Part shown: piece by piece, positions 20,782 to 30,146 of the stretch | Layout: every line of letters starts with the position of its first letter | Numbering within the stretch: position 1 is the stretch's first letter | Assembly: GCA_012934845.2 (NCBI GenBank) | Contig: WNNJ02000325.1 | Location: 62,001-126,000 of the forward strand | Direction: 5' to 3' | Origin: Pomphorhynchus laevis | Taxonomy: Eukaryota; Acanthocephala; Palaeacanthocephala; Echinorhynchida; Pomphorhynchidae | Length of the DNA: 64,000 nucleotides | The notes under the pieces: generated by a model | Seen by the model: the letters and a program-made list of their open reading frames with translations, nothing else | Told to the model about the DNA's origin: nothing | Databases searched by the model: none | Made by a program: the position numbers and the translations under genes

Positions 20782-20945
20782 TTAGAGCTCTTCGTTTATA
20801 TGCACACTTGAGGATCCCGTATGCACGTTGTGGTTTGATGCCTTTCCAAAACCGCCGTGTCCGGAAAAAACGACATCCATGGTGTCCACATCACTCATAT
20901 CCTCAAAGTCTTTGTCATCGCCGTCATCCGAAAATTTAACTTCTA
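20782..20945 (-). other. Exon-like acidic coding island, unknown gene
   Basis: A minus-strand frame encodes SDDGDDKDFEDMSDVDTMDV and ends HINEEL before a TAG. It is clearly richer in G and C than its surroundings. Just upstream (20,945-21,010) the same strand carries a Penelope RT fragment in another frame (DKASSNNF), so the open frame that runs through both is chimeric. It may be a terminal exon of an unrecognised gene or a captured gene fragment. I do not recognise the protein. Confidence 0.25.
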
Positions 20946-21289
20946 TTATCAGCTTTTTTGCATAAGACAAAGTTATTACTACTAGCTTTATCTGTATACA
21001 TATTTTTGTTAATTTGAACTTTACCATTATAACTTGTTAAGGAACTGCACTTTAAGGAAACGAGAGTGAATGGAAAAACAAGTTTTGAAAATTTAGTTGA
21101 TTTTGATGTATTTGTTTTTCAATTATGTGTAGTTTAAACTCTGCCAGAAATACTGAAACTATGTATTATTGGTTACGACTTTACTATTATTTTTTCTTAT
21201 TTTCAAACAAGTTTGATGAATTATTAATTCTTAAAAAAGGGAGAAGTTTGCATCCCAAGGTGATTACACTTTAAAATGTAAACTGTTTC

Positions 21290-21495
21290 ACGTGATCACG
21301 TTTAAGAGACCAGGTAATGGCCAATAGCTAGGTCGCGTAGCGCGTGGAGTGAAGGTGGTAGATCTTTATAGATCTTGTTCCAGCCTACAACCGCCTTACG
21401 CAGGGCAGCCCCCTGTCAGATGCTGCTGGATGGCCCGTTGTAAGTTTAGTCTGAGTCAACTAAACTAGGTGGCGACACCGAAAAAGCAACGTTAA
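21290..21495. other. GC-rich structured island
   Basis: This is a GC-rich block in an A/T-rich setting with several short hairpins: AGATCTTTATAGATCT, TTTAGT/ACTAAA around CTGAGTCA, and GGTG-GCGA-CACC closed by a GNRA-type tetraloop and followed by GAAA. It could be a SINE or a structured RNA. No clear A and B boxes were found, and I could not match it to a known RNA. Confidence 0.3.
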
Positions 21496-22355
21496 AAATT
21501 ATGACTTAAAAGTTACATGTACTCAACCATATTGGAAAAATATGTAAGTACTAATGATTTTAATTTTAGATCTTTTAAATGTAACAGAAAAAATTGTATA
21601 GTTTGTGATGTTATAAATAATAATTGTATTGTAAGTAATACGACAAACAAATGAATGCAAACAAAGAAGTCATGGTGATAAAAGGAATAAGAAAAATAGA
21701 GTTAAAAATATTTAAAAAGATATGTATATAAATGAACAATTAGAAATATAAAAACAACTTTTAAGAGATAATAAGCTAAAAGATCGTTATGTAAATATAA
21801 GAAGTTTTTCTAAAGATATCATATGTTTAATAAATCAAAGATCAATTAACGAATATGATAGGTTGACAGTTATTGTAATATAAAATACTATAATCGTACA
21901 ATAAATGTTAATAATAACAATAGAAAATACACATTAATCATAAACTTCATTAATAAATGTACAGATAACATAAATATAGCCGGACTTTTAAATAATTCTA
22001 AAAGTAAAGAAATAATGTCAGATTTAAGTAAATATATTCCTAAAATAAGGTAAATCTCCTACCACCATTAGGACGAAAAATATGCAATTATAATAAAGAA
22101 TTAAAATCAATATGTAACGTTTATATTAGAAACATAATGGAAACAGAATGCAATTGTAAAAGTCTTAACTTTTATAAAATAAATGAACATATATGTACTC
22201 ATAATCTAGAATTAATTAAAAATTGTGAATTAAGAAAGCTGCTATCAATAGGGTATAATTATAAATTAAATAATAACGACGACAAAAATAAAATTTACAA
22301 TTCGTTATATAATAACTTAAATGATTACTTTATTAAGCTGATAAATATTATGTAT

Positions 22356-22800
22356 AATATTAATAATAATTTAATATTAATAATAATAATTTAATTTTTT
22401 TTTTTTTTAATAATTGATTTTTTTTGAAAAAAAAACAAACAAACAAATATAGTTATACTATAAATTTTAGTTCATTGAGTTTGCAGGTCGATGTCGAGCA
22501 GAACGAGGACCGCGAATACACATCGAAATTGAACGAGCCAACTGAATTCCAATCTTTGACCGTAATTTTGTCAATTCTTCTGAGTAGGAATGATTGTTTA
22601 ATAATAATAATAATTTAATAATAATAATTTAGAGAATAATTTTTTTATAAGAACTCCAAAATGTACAAACAAACACAAAAAACGTGATGCGTCAAATAAT
22701 TTAAAAGAATATTAATAATATAATATAATAATAATTTAATATTAATAATAATAATTTAATATTAATAATATATTAATATTATTATTAATAATTTGGAAAT
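22356..22800. repeat. AAT/ATT microsatellite with captured segment
   Basis: Runs of AAT-type trinucleotide repeats occur at about 22,356-22,395, 22,598-22,630 and 22,710-22,790 inside the Penelope nest. They enclose a G/C-richer segment at 22,480-22,560 described separately. Confidence 0.7.
22484..22561 (+). other. Exon-like island between microsatellites
   Basis: GTTTGCAG precedes an open stretch encoding VDVEQNEDREYTSKLNEPTE and then FQSLT, ending at GACC before GTAATT. The block looks like an exon with acceptor and donor, with codon composition unlike the neighbourhood. I do not recognise the protein. It may be a captured host exon. Confidence 0.25.
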
Positions 22801-24024
22801 ATTATGTATTTGATAAAATTAAAAATAAAATGAAAAAAAAACAATTACAAAAGGAAAGATAAAATTAATAAAGATATGTAAAAGAACTTACTAAATTAAA
22901 GGATAACTATATAATAACAACTATTGATAAAGCTAGTAATAACTTTGTCTTCATATGCAACAAGCTTTATTATGATATACTAATGAAAGAGGTTAATTCT
23001 AATGATTTAAATGTAAATCCAACATATGAACGTAGTGAGTTGAGTTTAGAAACAATTATTACAAGTCACTGTTCTATGATGGATAAAAAGGGTATAAAGG
23101 TTGAATTAGATAATAAAACTATACCTATATTATATTCGAATCCAAAATTACATAAAAATCCAATAAAACCTAGGTTCATATGTAGTGCGTTTAAATATAC
23201 ATTAAAACCACTTTCTGTCTATATGAATAAAATACTTAAAGTAATTAAAGCACACTTCAAGAAATATTGTAAGGTAATCGAAATTAATACTCGTATAACA
23301 CAGTTTTTCAGTATTAAATCTGCAAAAGAATTTTTAGAAAAGACAAAAGGAAAAAAATTTTAAAATATAAATACATACGATTTTAGTACGCTTTATACAA
23401 ATCTTGATTTAGTAGATATTAAAGAAGCATCAGTAAAATTAATTAATCTTTTATTCGGAAAAAGATATACATAGATATGTTATAATAATTATAACGCTTA
23501 TCTAAAGATATCATATGTTCAATAAATCAAAGATCAATTAACGAATATGATAGGTTGAGTTGTATAATAGACAGTTATTGTAATATAAAATACTATAATC
23601 GTACAATAAATGTTAATAATAACAATAGAAAATATACATTAACCATAAACTTCATTAATAAATGTATAGGTAACATAAATATAGCCGGACTTTTAGATAA
23701 TTCTAAAAGTAAAGAAATAATAGGGTCAGATTTAAGTAAATATATTCCTAAAATAAGGTATAAACTCCTACCACCATTAGGACGAAAAATATGCAATTAT
23801 AATAAAGAATTAAAATCAATATGTAACGATAATATTAGAAACATAATGGAAACAGAATGCAATTGTAAAAGTCTTAGTTTTGATAAAAATAAATGAACAT
23901 ATATGTACCCATAATCTAGAATTAATTGAAAATTGTGAATTAATGAAATTCTATCAAAACGGTATAAATACAGATTAAATATAACGATAAAAATAAAATT
24001 TACATTCGTTATGTAATGACTTAA

Positions 24025-24251
24025 TGCGAAAAATGTTTGTTCTTATATATATAAACTATATATAATACTAGATTTACTAAGCAGTTCATTTTAATCTGTG
24101 AACTGTAAGGATGTTATACTAGTCAATGCTTTGATACTAAGCATTGTATGCAAACTAGTGTACGAATATCTTCAAGAACCAGCTGCAACAGGATATATTT
24201 ACCATCATTATCCAGTGTCGACGTCAGTGGATCATCAGTGCGTTGGCACAA
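24025..24251. mobile_element. 227-bp insert with 10-bp target duplication
   Basis: AATGACTTAA occurs at 24,015-24,024 and again at 24,252-24,261. The sequence across the insert is continuous with the Penelope copies that lack it. The insert has no coding potential. On its minus strand CTGATGA is followed by TCCA and, 13 bases later, TGGA, a hammerhead-like box with helix II, but GAAA is replaced by TAAT. I take it as a small non-autonomous retroelement. Confidence 0.55.
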
Positions 24252-24726
24252 AATGACTTAAATTTTTATATTAAAAAGCTGATTGATACAGAAAGTTAAA
24301 AAAGATTTTTGGAACGATTATTAAAAATAAAAAATGAAAATAGCAAACAATAATTATTAATTTTTAATTAATTAAAAATTAATAAAGATATTTAGAACTT
24401 TTTTAATTAAAGGATAACAAAATGAAAATAACAAACAATTATGAAAGAAAAGATAAAATTAATAAAGATATGTATAAAGAACTTACTAAATTAAAAGATA
24501 ACTATATAATAACAACTATTGATAAAGCTAGTAATAACTTTGTCTTCATATGCAAAAAGCTTTATTATGATATACTAATAAAAGAGGTTAATTCTAATGA
24601 TTAAGATGTAAATCCAACATATGAATGTAGTGATTTAAGTTTAGAAGCAATTATTATAAGTCACTGTTCTATAATGGATAAAAAGGGTATAAAAATTAAT
24701 CAGATAATAAAGCTATACCTATATTA

Positions 24727-24798
24727 TTACAAGAAGGCGTGGAAACAGGAATATTTCCTCTCCTTCTTGTAATAATTCGAATTTGAAACGAATTTTCT
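24727..24798. mobile_element. 72-bp minimal foldback with 14-bp target duplication
   Basis: The insert starts TTACAAGAAGG and ends GAATTTTCT, the same termini as the element at 851-1,127, but the middle is deleted. It is flanked by CTATACCTATATTA on both sides (24,713-24,726 and 24,799-24,812). The empty site is seen in the sister Penelope copy near 23,120. Confidence 0.75.
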
Positions 24799-25814
24799 CT
24801 ATACCTATATTATATTAGAATCAAAATTACATAAAAATCCAATAAAACCTAGGTTCATATGTAGTGCTTTTAAATGTACATTAAAACCACTTTATGTCTA
24901 TATGAATAAAATACTTAAAGTAATTAAAGCACACTTTAAAAAATATTGTAATGTAATCAAAATTAATTCTGATATAAAACACTATTTAAGTATTAATTCT
25001 ACAGAAGAATTTTTAGAAGAGGCAAAAGGAATAAATTTTCAGAATATAAATACGTACGATTTTAATACGCTTTATGCAAATCTAGAACAAACAGATATTA
25101 AAGAGTCATTCGAATAATTAATTAATATTATATTCGGAAAATGATATACATATATATGCTATAATAGTTGAAAGAAGAAAAAGCATCCGCCGACAAAGCA
25201 TTGTTGTTAAAACTAATAGCTCGGTTTCCTTATATATAGATATATATCTATATATAATATGAAAGTTTAAAAAGTAAATCTAACTTATATAAAGATATGA
25301 AATATATGTTTCGATACATTGATGATATAACTCTAATAAATTTTGTTCAATAAGCGAACAAATTTGACCAGGGAGCCTTATTCTTAATAAGAACTATATT
25401 AATGATAAAGAATATATATCAAGATATGAAAATTAAATTAACATTAATTAAAACTACTTTTAGTTTATATCGTAAAGATGACATATTTACAAGGAACATA
25501 TTTATGCATGACCATTCATGCATACCATAAAATATTAAATATAAATACCATATAATATTGAATATAATACATTAAATAATAAAATTTTAAGAATTGCAAT
25601 AATATGTAATGATATTGGCTATCTTTAAAATCATTTAAATAATTTAATAGATGCATATTTTTAACTAGCTTATTATAAAAATATCATCAAACATAAAATA
25701 GTAAAATATATAAATAAGCACAAAAATATAAAATAAACTCAAAATCTTAAGCGGGAAATGTTCATGGATAGATAATATATAATATACTTTGTATTAGAAT
25801 AAGATAAAAGATAA

Positions 25815-27760
25815 TCAGAACTCGATTCATCCTTTTATCGTAACCAATTCTTTGCTCTTCGTCGTTCGCATAGGCAACTTCTGCGTTCTAAAGCACATAG
25901 TTTTTGGCGAAGCAAACTGGCTTCCGCTAATGACTCTCGAACTAAATGGAAAACTCTTTATTCTCTACTTTCTCGTTCCTCTGTCACCTCCACTCTTGAT
26001 CCTTCTCAATTCTCCGATTACCTAATTTCAAAAACTGTTTTTCTAATCAATTCGATCATCGTCCTTCCACAAATTTATTGTATCTCGTCTGTTCATATCC
26101 CTGAACTCTTTTATCTACTTTCGGTTTCTGAAGATGAGGTATCTTGCCTTCTTATTTCGTTAACTTGTAAGTCCTCTCCTGCCGATCCCATCCCTACTAG
26201 AATTCTCAAATTGTTGTCAACAAACTTCACACCTTTCCTTTCCAGCCTCTTCAACTCGTCAATAGTGAATGGAATATTTCCTGTCCTTTGGAAAACGTCC
26301 ATTGTTCGTCCCCTACTTAAAAAGCCCTATCTTGACCCCTCTCTTCCTTCATCTTATCGCCCAATATCAATTCTACCAACCTTATCTAAAATTCTTGAAC
26401 ACATTGTCTTAGATCAGATAAACAAGTATCTCTCTTTATCGCAGCTCTACCCTTCTTTTCAATCTGCATTCCGCTCCAATCATTCCACCGAACTAGCATG
26501 TCATAAAGTATTTTCTGATCTGCTCTCCGCTCGTGACAAAGGACTGTGTAGTGTGGTAATATCGCTCGATTTTTCATCTGCATTCGACATTGTCGATCAC
26601 GAAATCCTTCTTTTTCGTCTTCGCTATCACTATGGTTTCTCATCGTCCACCTTGGCTTGGTTCTCTTCGTATCTCTCCGATCGATCATTTTCCGTTCATT
26701 CTAATTCAATGTGTTCTCCTCTATCTTCTCTCTCTTGTGGTGTACCTCAAGGTTCTGTACTTGGCCCTATTCTATTTACGCTTCTTCTTGGAGATTTATC
26801 TTGTATAACTAGTAAATTCTGCTTAAGGGTAATGCAGTACGCTGATGATATACTTCTTTATTCTCATTCGTCTCCTCATTCCCTAAGCCAACTTTTCGTA
26901 TCCGCATCTAATTGTCTTCGTGCTCTATCAGAACATCTAATTTCTTTGCGCATGTCCCTAAATCCTACCAAATCTAAAGTGTTATGGATGTTTCCCTCCA
27001 CTGTTTCTGTTATTCCTCCATCTCTGTATCTTCAGACCACAATTATTCCTGCTGTAGATAAACTAGTATTTCTAGGTATTCACTTCGACAATAACCTACA
27101 TCTCGATCCCTTCATTCGTGATAAAACTACGTCTTCAAATCTTCTTCTCCGTGATATTCGTCTCGTCAGAAATTCTCTAGATTTTAGTTCTTGTAAATCT
27201 CTTATCTCCTCCCTTCTTTTCCCACGTATTGATTACTGTCTTAGCCTTCTCGTTATCTCTTCAAAGCCATCCCTTATCCTCTTCAAAGCCTCATTAGCAC
27301 TGCGGTGCACATCCTTTTTCGACTTCGTAAATTCGATCATATATCTTCCTATTTATCAAAACTTGGATGGCTAAGTATTGAACATCGCGTTCGTTTTCGT
27401 CTGCTTTGCCTGACTTATCGCCTTCTCCATTGTAATTCTCCTTCTTATCTTTATCTGCCAACTCTAAGTGAATCTCGATATCTTTCTACTCACCTACGTT
27501 CCTGTGATTCTCTTCTGCTACACGTACCTATTCACTCAACCAACTTCGGCCGTCGATCCCTACATATCGCTGCTCCTCTCCTTTGGAATTCCTTACCTAA
27601 TCATCTGCGATCATCATCCTCACTCCGATTTTTCAAAAAGCAGCTAAAATCGTTGCTACTAAACGATTAACGTTTTTTATTTTATCTGTTTCGCTGTTGT
27701 GGGCTTGTAAGCACACAGCCTGTGTGCATTTGCCACATTAAAAAAAAACTTTCAACTTTC
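25815..27760 (+). mobile_element. CR1-type LINE, 5'-truncated
   Basis: Plus-strand reverse transcriptase with linker runs from about 25,815 (YRNQFFALRRSHRQLLRSKA) to 27,670, followed by a short 3' UTR ending in an A-rich stretch at about 27,740-27,760. Blocks include SSYRPISILPTLSKILE, LDFSSAFDIVDHEIL, GVPQGSVLGPILF, YADDILLYSH and the C-terminal APLLWNSLPNHLRSSSSLR. The main open frame is 26,211-27,374 and a single frame change near 27,300 moves the end into 27,305-27,670. Endonuclease and ORF1 are absent. The opposite-strand open frames here are shadows. Confidence 0.75.
26211..27670 (+). pseudogene. Reverse transcriptase of CR1-type LINE
   Basis: This RNA-dependent DNA polymerase has a nearly complete set of motifs: LKKPYLDPSLPSSYRPISIL, FQSAFRSNHSTELACHKV, DFSSAFDIVDH (first catalytic Asp), GVPQGSVLGP, YADD (second and third Asp) and LGIHFDNNLHLDPFI. 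One frameshift near 27,300 separates the palm and thumb from the C-terminal block. It is otherwise well kept, so the insertion is not very old. Confidence 0.7.
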
Positions 27761-28158
27761 AATTAAATTTCATCAAAGTAAATGCGTTATTAGCATGTAT
27801 TTGCTCCCGCTGCTATGTTGCGTCAAAGAATATTGAATGAAACCTGATAACATAGCAGTTTCTCTTAATGACGATTACGATTTATTCTAATACATCGTAT
27901 GTTATTTATTAGTCAATTCATAAAATATAACATTTATTTAAATTTTCAATTTTTAATTTTTAATTGATATTAATTATATAAATCGTATAACAATTATTTA
28001 TTATTTATAATTTTGTATTATTTAATCATTTGAATTTTATCTGGAAAGTTTGAAAAGTTTTTTTATTCAGCATTATTTTTAATTTATAATTAATATAAAA
28101 TTTGTAAACTCAGTTAGCTTATCTGATTTGCTACCTTTAGGTCTTAAAAAATATTTAC
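27761..28158. other. AT-rich intron
   Basis: This lies directly downstream, on the minus strand, of the fourth exonic block of RPP30. The inverted pair AACATAGCAG / CTGCTATGTT (27,811-27,856) forms a hairpin. I found no exon. Confidence 0.35.
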
Positions 28159-28339
28159 CTTTAACGTATCTAGACTGGTCGGACTTATAGAAATCAGATC
28201 AAACTTCTTGACTAAATCACAACGCTTTAACAAACATCGATATTCTAAAATCAACCTTTATACTAACTAATAGTGACAGATTCTGATTATCGTCAATTGT
28301 AACATTTATTCGATTGAAAACGTGTATGTCGTTGTGATC
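28159..28339 (-). CDS. RPP30: RPP30 exon block 4
   Basis: This block joins in phase 0 to the previous exon. After the acceptor TTTCATACAG it reads DHNDIHVFNRINVTIDDNQN and LSLL, resembling the RPP30 segment with RLT(I/V)(I/V)xD. It then continues in another frame as LLKRCDLVKKFDLISISPTS and LDTLK, resembling the YD(V/I)(V/I)AVxPxTE block, and ends at the donor GTAAATAT. The two parts are separated near 28,243-28,265 by GTATAAAGG...TTTTAG, which starts GT and ends AG but is only about 19 bases. Either this is an extraordinarily short intron, or a small insertion/deletion breaks the frame. Family and order of motifs support the assignment. Confidence 0.55.
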
Positions 28340-29070
28340 CTGTATGAAATTACAGGACAGTAGAATACTTTGAATATCAGATGAAAATTAACCAAAAAAT
28401 TCGTTAAAGTTAATTTTTCTAATTATCTATATGAGATGATAATCTAAGTAATAACTTTATGAAATAATTAGCAAATATTTGAATAACATGGTCATAATAA
28501 CTAAGGTTCATCAAATGGTCATACTATTAAGTGATTAAAGGGTAAATCATAAAATTTATATTATAAACTCGAGTAATAATTATTCTCTTTAAAATGTCAT
28601 CGACTATTTGTGAATATCTTACTAAGTCCAAAGACATAAATTGCTTATTTAAAACGGTCAAAGATTTTTATAAATATTAAGGAAATTATTATAGGCCCTC
28701 TGCAGAAAATAATCATAATAATGGCATTTGTTCACATTATCTGCAAAACTAACTGGATTTGTTGTAGTTTAAAATGCGTTATCTGAACTAAGTGTAGTGA
28801 TAAAGCGAAATACGGCAAACAGTGATCCACAATTTCTAAAGTGAAAATAATATGAATAAATTGAATGAATAAAATCATGTTCCTAATAACCATTTTTATT
28901 TTGCGTAAACAAAACGTGATATACGTAAGTAATTATCCTTCAATTCATATTGAAATGTATCAAATAATTTTAATTAAATTGATTAAATTTAATTAAAATG
29001 CAAAAGATAAAAATTAATTAAATTCAAAATTCAAAAATTTTAGTAATTTATTGGAAAATAATTCAATTAC
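28340..29070. other. RPP30: RPP30 intron
   Basis: AT-rich sequence between exon 3 (donor GTAATTG) and exon block 4 (acceptor TTTCATACAG). No repeat or RNA was recognised. Confidence 0.45.
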
Positions 29071-29143
29071 CTTTAAATATTGATTAATTTCTGCATTTTG
29101 CAGAATCGATGGAGGTTCGGGAAATTTCCATGTTTGCTCTGAA
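29071..29143 (-). CDS. RPP30: RPP30 exon 3
   Basis: This 73-bp exon is bounded by TTTGTCTATAG and GTAATTG. It completes a Ser codon split with exon 2 and encodes SEQTWKFPEPPSILQNAEIN and QYLK, ending in phase 0. The phases of all four 5' exonic blocks agree, which supports a real spliced gene. The sequence corresponds to the variable loop after the first beta-alpha unit of p30. Confidence 0.65.
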
Positions 29144-29189
29144 CTATAGACAAATGACATTAAAATACACATTTCATTAAATGATTAAC

Positions 29190-29295
29190 CTTATTAATAC
29201 AATACCATCGGTATCACGCTTTCGATTACTCTTTATTTTTCTTTTGACATCTGACAAGTTGAAATCAACGCTAAAGGCAATATCGGTGAATCCAT
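29190..29295 (-). CDS. RPP30: RPP30 exon 2
   Basis: This 106-bp exon lies between acceptor TTTCATTTTTAG and donor GTTAAT. Joined to exon 1 it gives AHKYGFTDIAFSVDFNLSD, resembling the family's A-(x)-LGYxxVA(I/L)xxxxD segment, followed by a basic stretch VKRKIKSNRKRD. Phase 1 at the 5' junction (T + AT = Tyr) and phase 2 at the 3' junction are consistent with the neighbours. Confidence 0.65.
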
Positions 29296-29349
29296 CTAAA
29301 AATGAAACAAAATAAAAAATTCGATGTCTTCCCATATATATGTGCATAC

Positions 29350-29470
29350 ATTTATGAGCGCATTTCAATAGCTTAAGCGTGTTATTGTTTGATGTGTGCT
29401 GCATATTAAGATCAGCGTATATTTTTTGTTTTATCGAAGTCTTCTTTAAATTCATCAAGGATCCATCCAT
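29350..29470 (-). CDS. RPP30: RPP30 exon 1 with start codon
   Basis: Ribonuclease P protein p30, N-terminus. The ATG at 29,470 is the first in frame after an upstream TGA. The product begins MDGSLMNLKKTSIKQKIYAD, then LNMQHTSNNNTLKLLKCAHK. YADLN matches the conserved (F/Y)xDL(N/D) motif that opens p30 proteins, here after about 16 extra residues. The exon ends with donor GTATGC. The gene runs leftwards on the minus strand with further exons at 29,295, 29,143 and 28,339, and a distant one at 412. The promoter should lie in 29,471-29,630, just before a foldback element. Confidence 0.65.
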
Positions 29471-29630
29471 ACTAATCTTTAATCAAATAAAACATGAAAA
29501 TGCTTAAAAAATATAAATAATTTAATTGCTTTTTAATATTCTGTAAATAAAGCAATGAAAATATTAAACAAATCGATAATTGTTAAAATTCAAAAGTAAA
29601 ATCATCGAACCAAAATATACGTAGGGAATA
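29471..29630 (-). promoter_or_regulatory. Presumed RPP30 5' flank
   Basis: AT-rich DNA immediately upstream of the RPP30 start codon. No specific promoter element was identified. The region is limited on its far side by a foldback element at 29,631. Confidence 0.25.
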
Positions 29631-29797
29631 ATGATCAAAATTGAAATGGCATGAGTCAGAACACTTATAAATTTTCTTAGAAAATTTGTAAGTGTTCTAG
29701 CAAATTACAATTTCTGATGATGATTCCAAACTGGAATCAAAAATTCAATAAATTTTCTGACTCATGCGGGGCGTCTTGCCATTTCAATTTTGATCAT
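29631..29797. mobile_element. Foldback element upstream of RPP30
   Basis: ATGATCAAAATTGAAATGGC and GCCATTTCAATTTTGATCAT form the outer arms, with GAGTCAGAA / TTCTGACTC inside and a second hairpin AACACTTA..TAAGTGTT (about 29,660-29,700). It is compact and palindromic, resembling a MITE or foldback. Confidence 0.6.
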
Positions 29798-30146
29798 TTA
29801 AAATTGACCCCGAGCACCTTCCGTTTCCATGACGTAAGGAATAAGAATCGAATAGTAAAGAATATACATAGAACATAAAAACATGTACATGGAGCTTACA
29901 GTTGGACACACAAGATCACTGATAGTTTAGCAGTGTAACGAATACCCACTTTAACTACCAATTTTTATAAATTATTGTGTTCGAACAATGCTGATGATAT
30001 ATGAATGCCTACAAATTATGTGGATAAAATTAAATTTACAAATTACTGAAATTTTCAACTATTTGCCAAACTAAGCAATTTTAAAATTATCGATAAAACT
30101 CGGATACAATTATTTCAATAATAGCACAATTATTGTAAATGATAGT
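29798..30146. other. Spacer
   Basis: AT-rich DNA with nothing assignable, except the short inverted pair CAATTATTTCAATAAT near 30,110. Confidence 0.25.

Larger units (their letters stand above)
21540..25790 (+). mobile_element. Nest of Penelope-like element copies
   Basis: At least three overlapping partial copies lie in tandem on the plus strand: N-terminal part (21,540-22,350), RT entry and fingers (22,810-23,500, with PKLHKNPIKPRFICS), N-terminal part again (23,510-24,010), RT entry again (24,300-25,130, with YDFNTLYANLE) and the RT C-terminal part (25,270-25,790). Partial tandem copies are typical of Penelope-like elements. The nest is interrupted by AAT-type simple repeats, a 227-bp insert and a 72-bp foldback insert. 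All copies are broken. Confidence 0.65.

Noticed and set aside
20782-21027. The full 81-codon minus-strand frame as one exon
   Set aside because: Its N-terminal third is a Penelope RT fragment read in another frame; only the acidic part could be an exon.
21290-21495. A tRNA gene or tRNA-derived SINE head
   Set aside because: I could not fit a cloverleaf or convincing A and B boxes.
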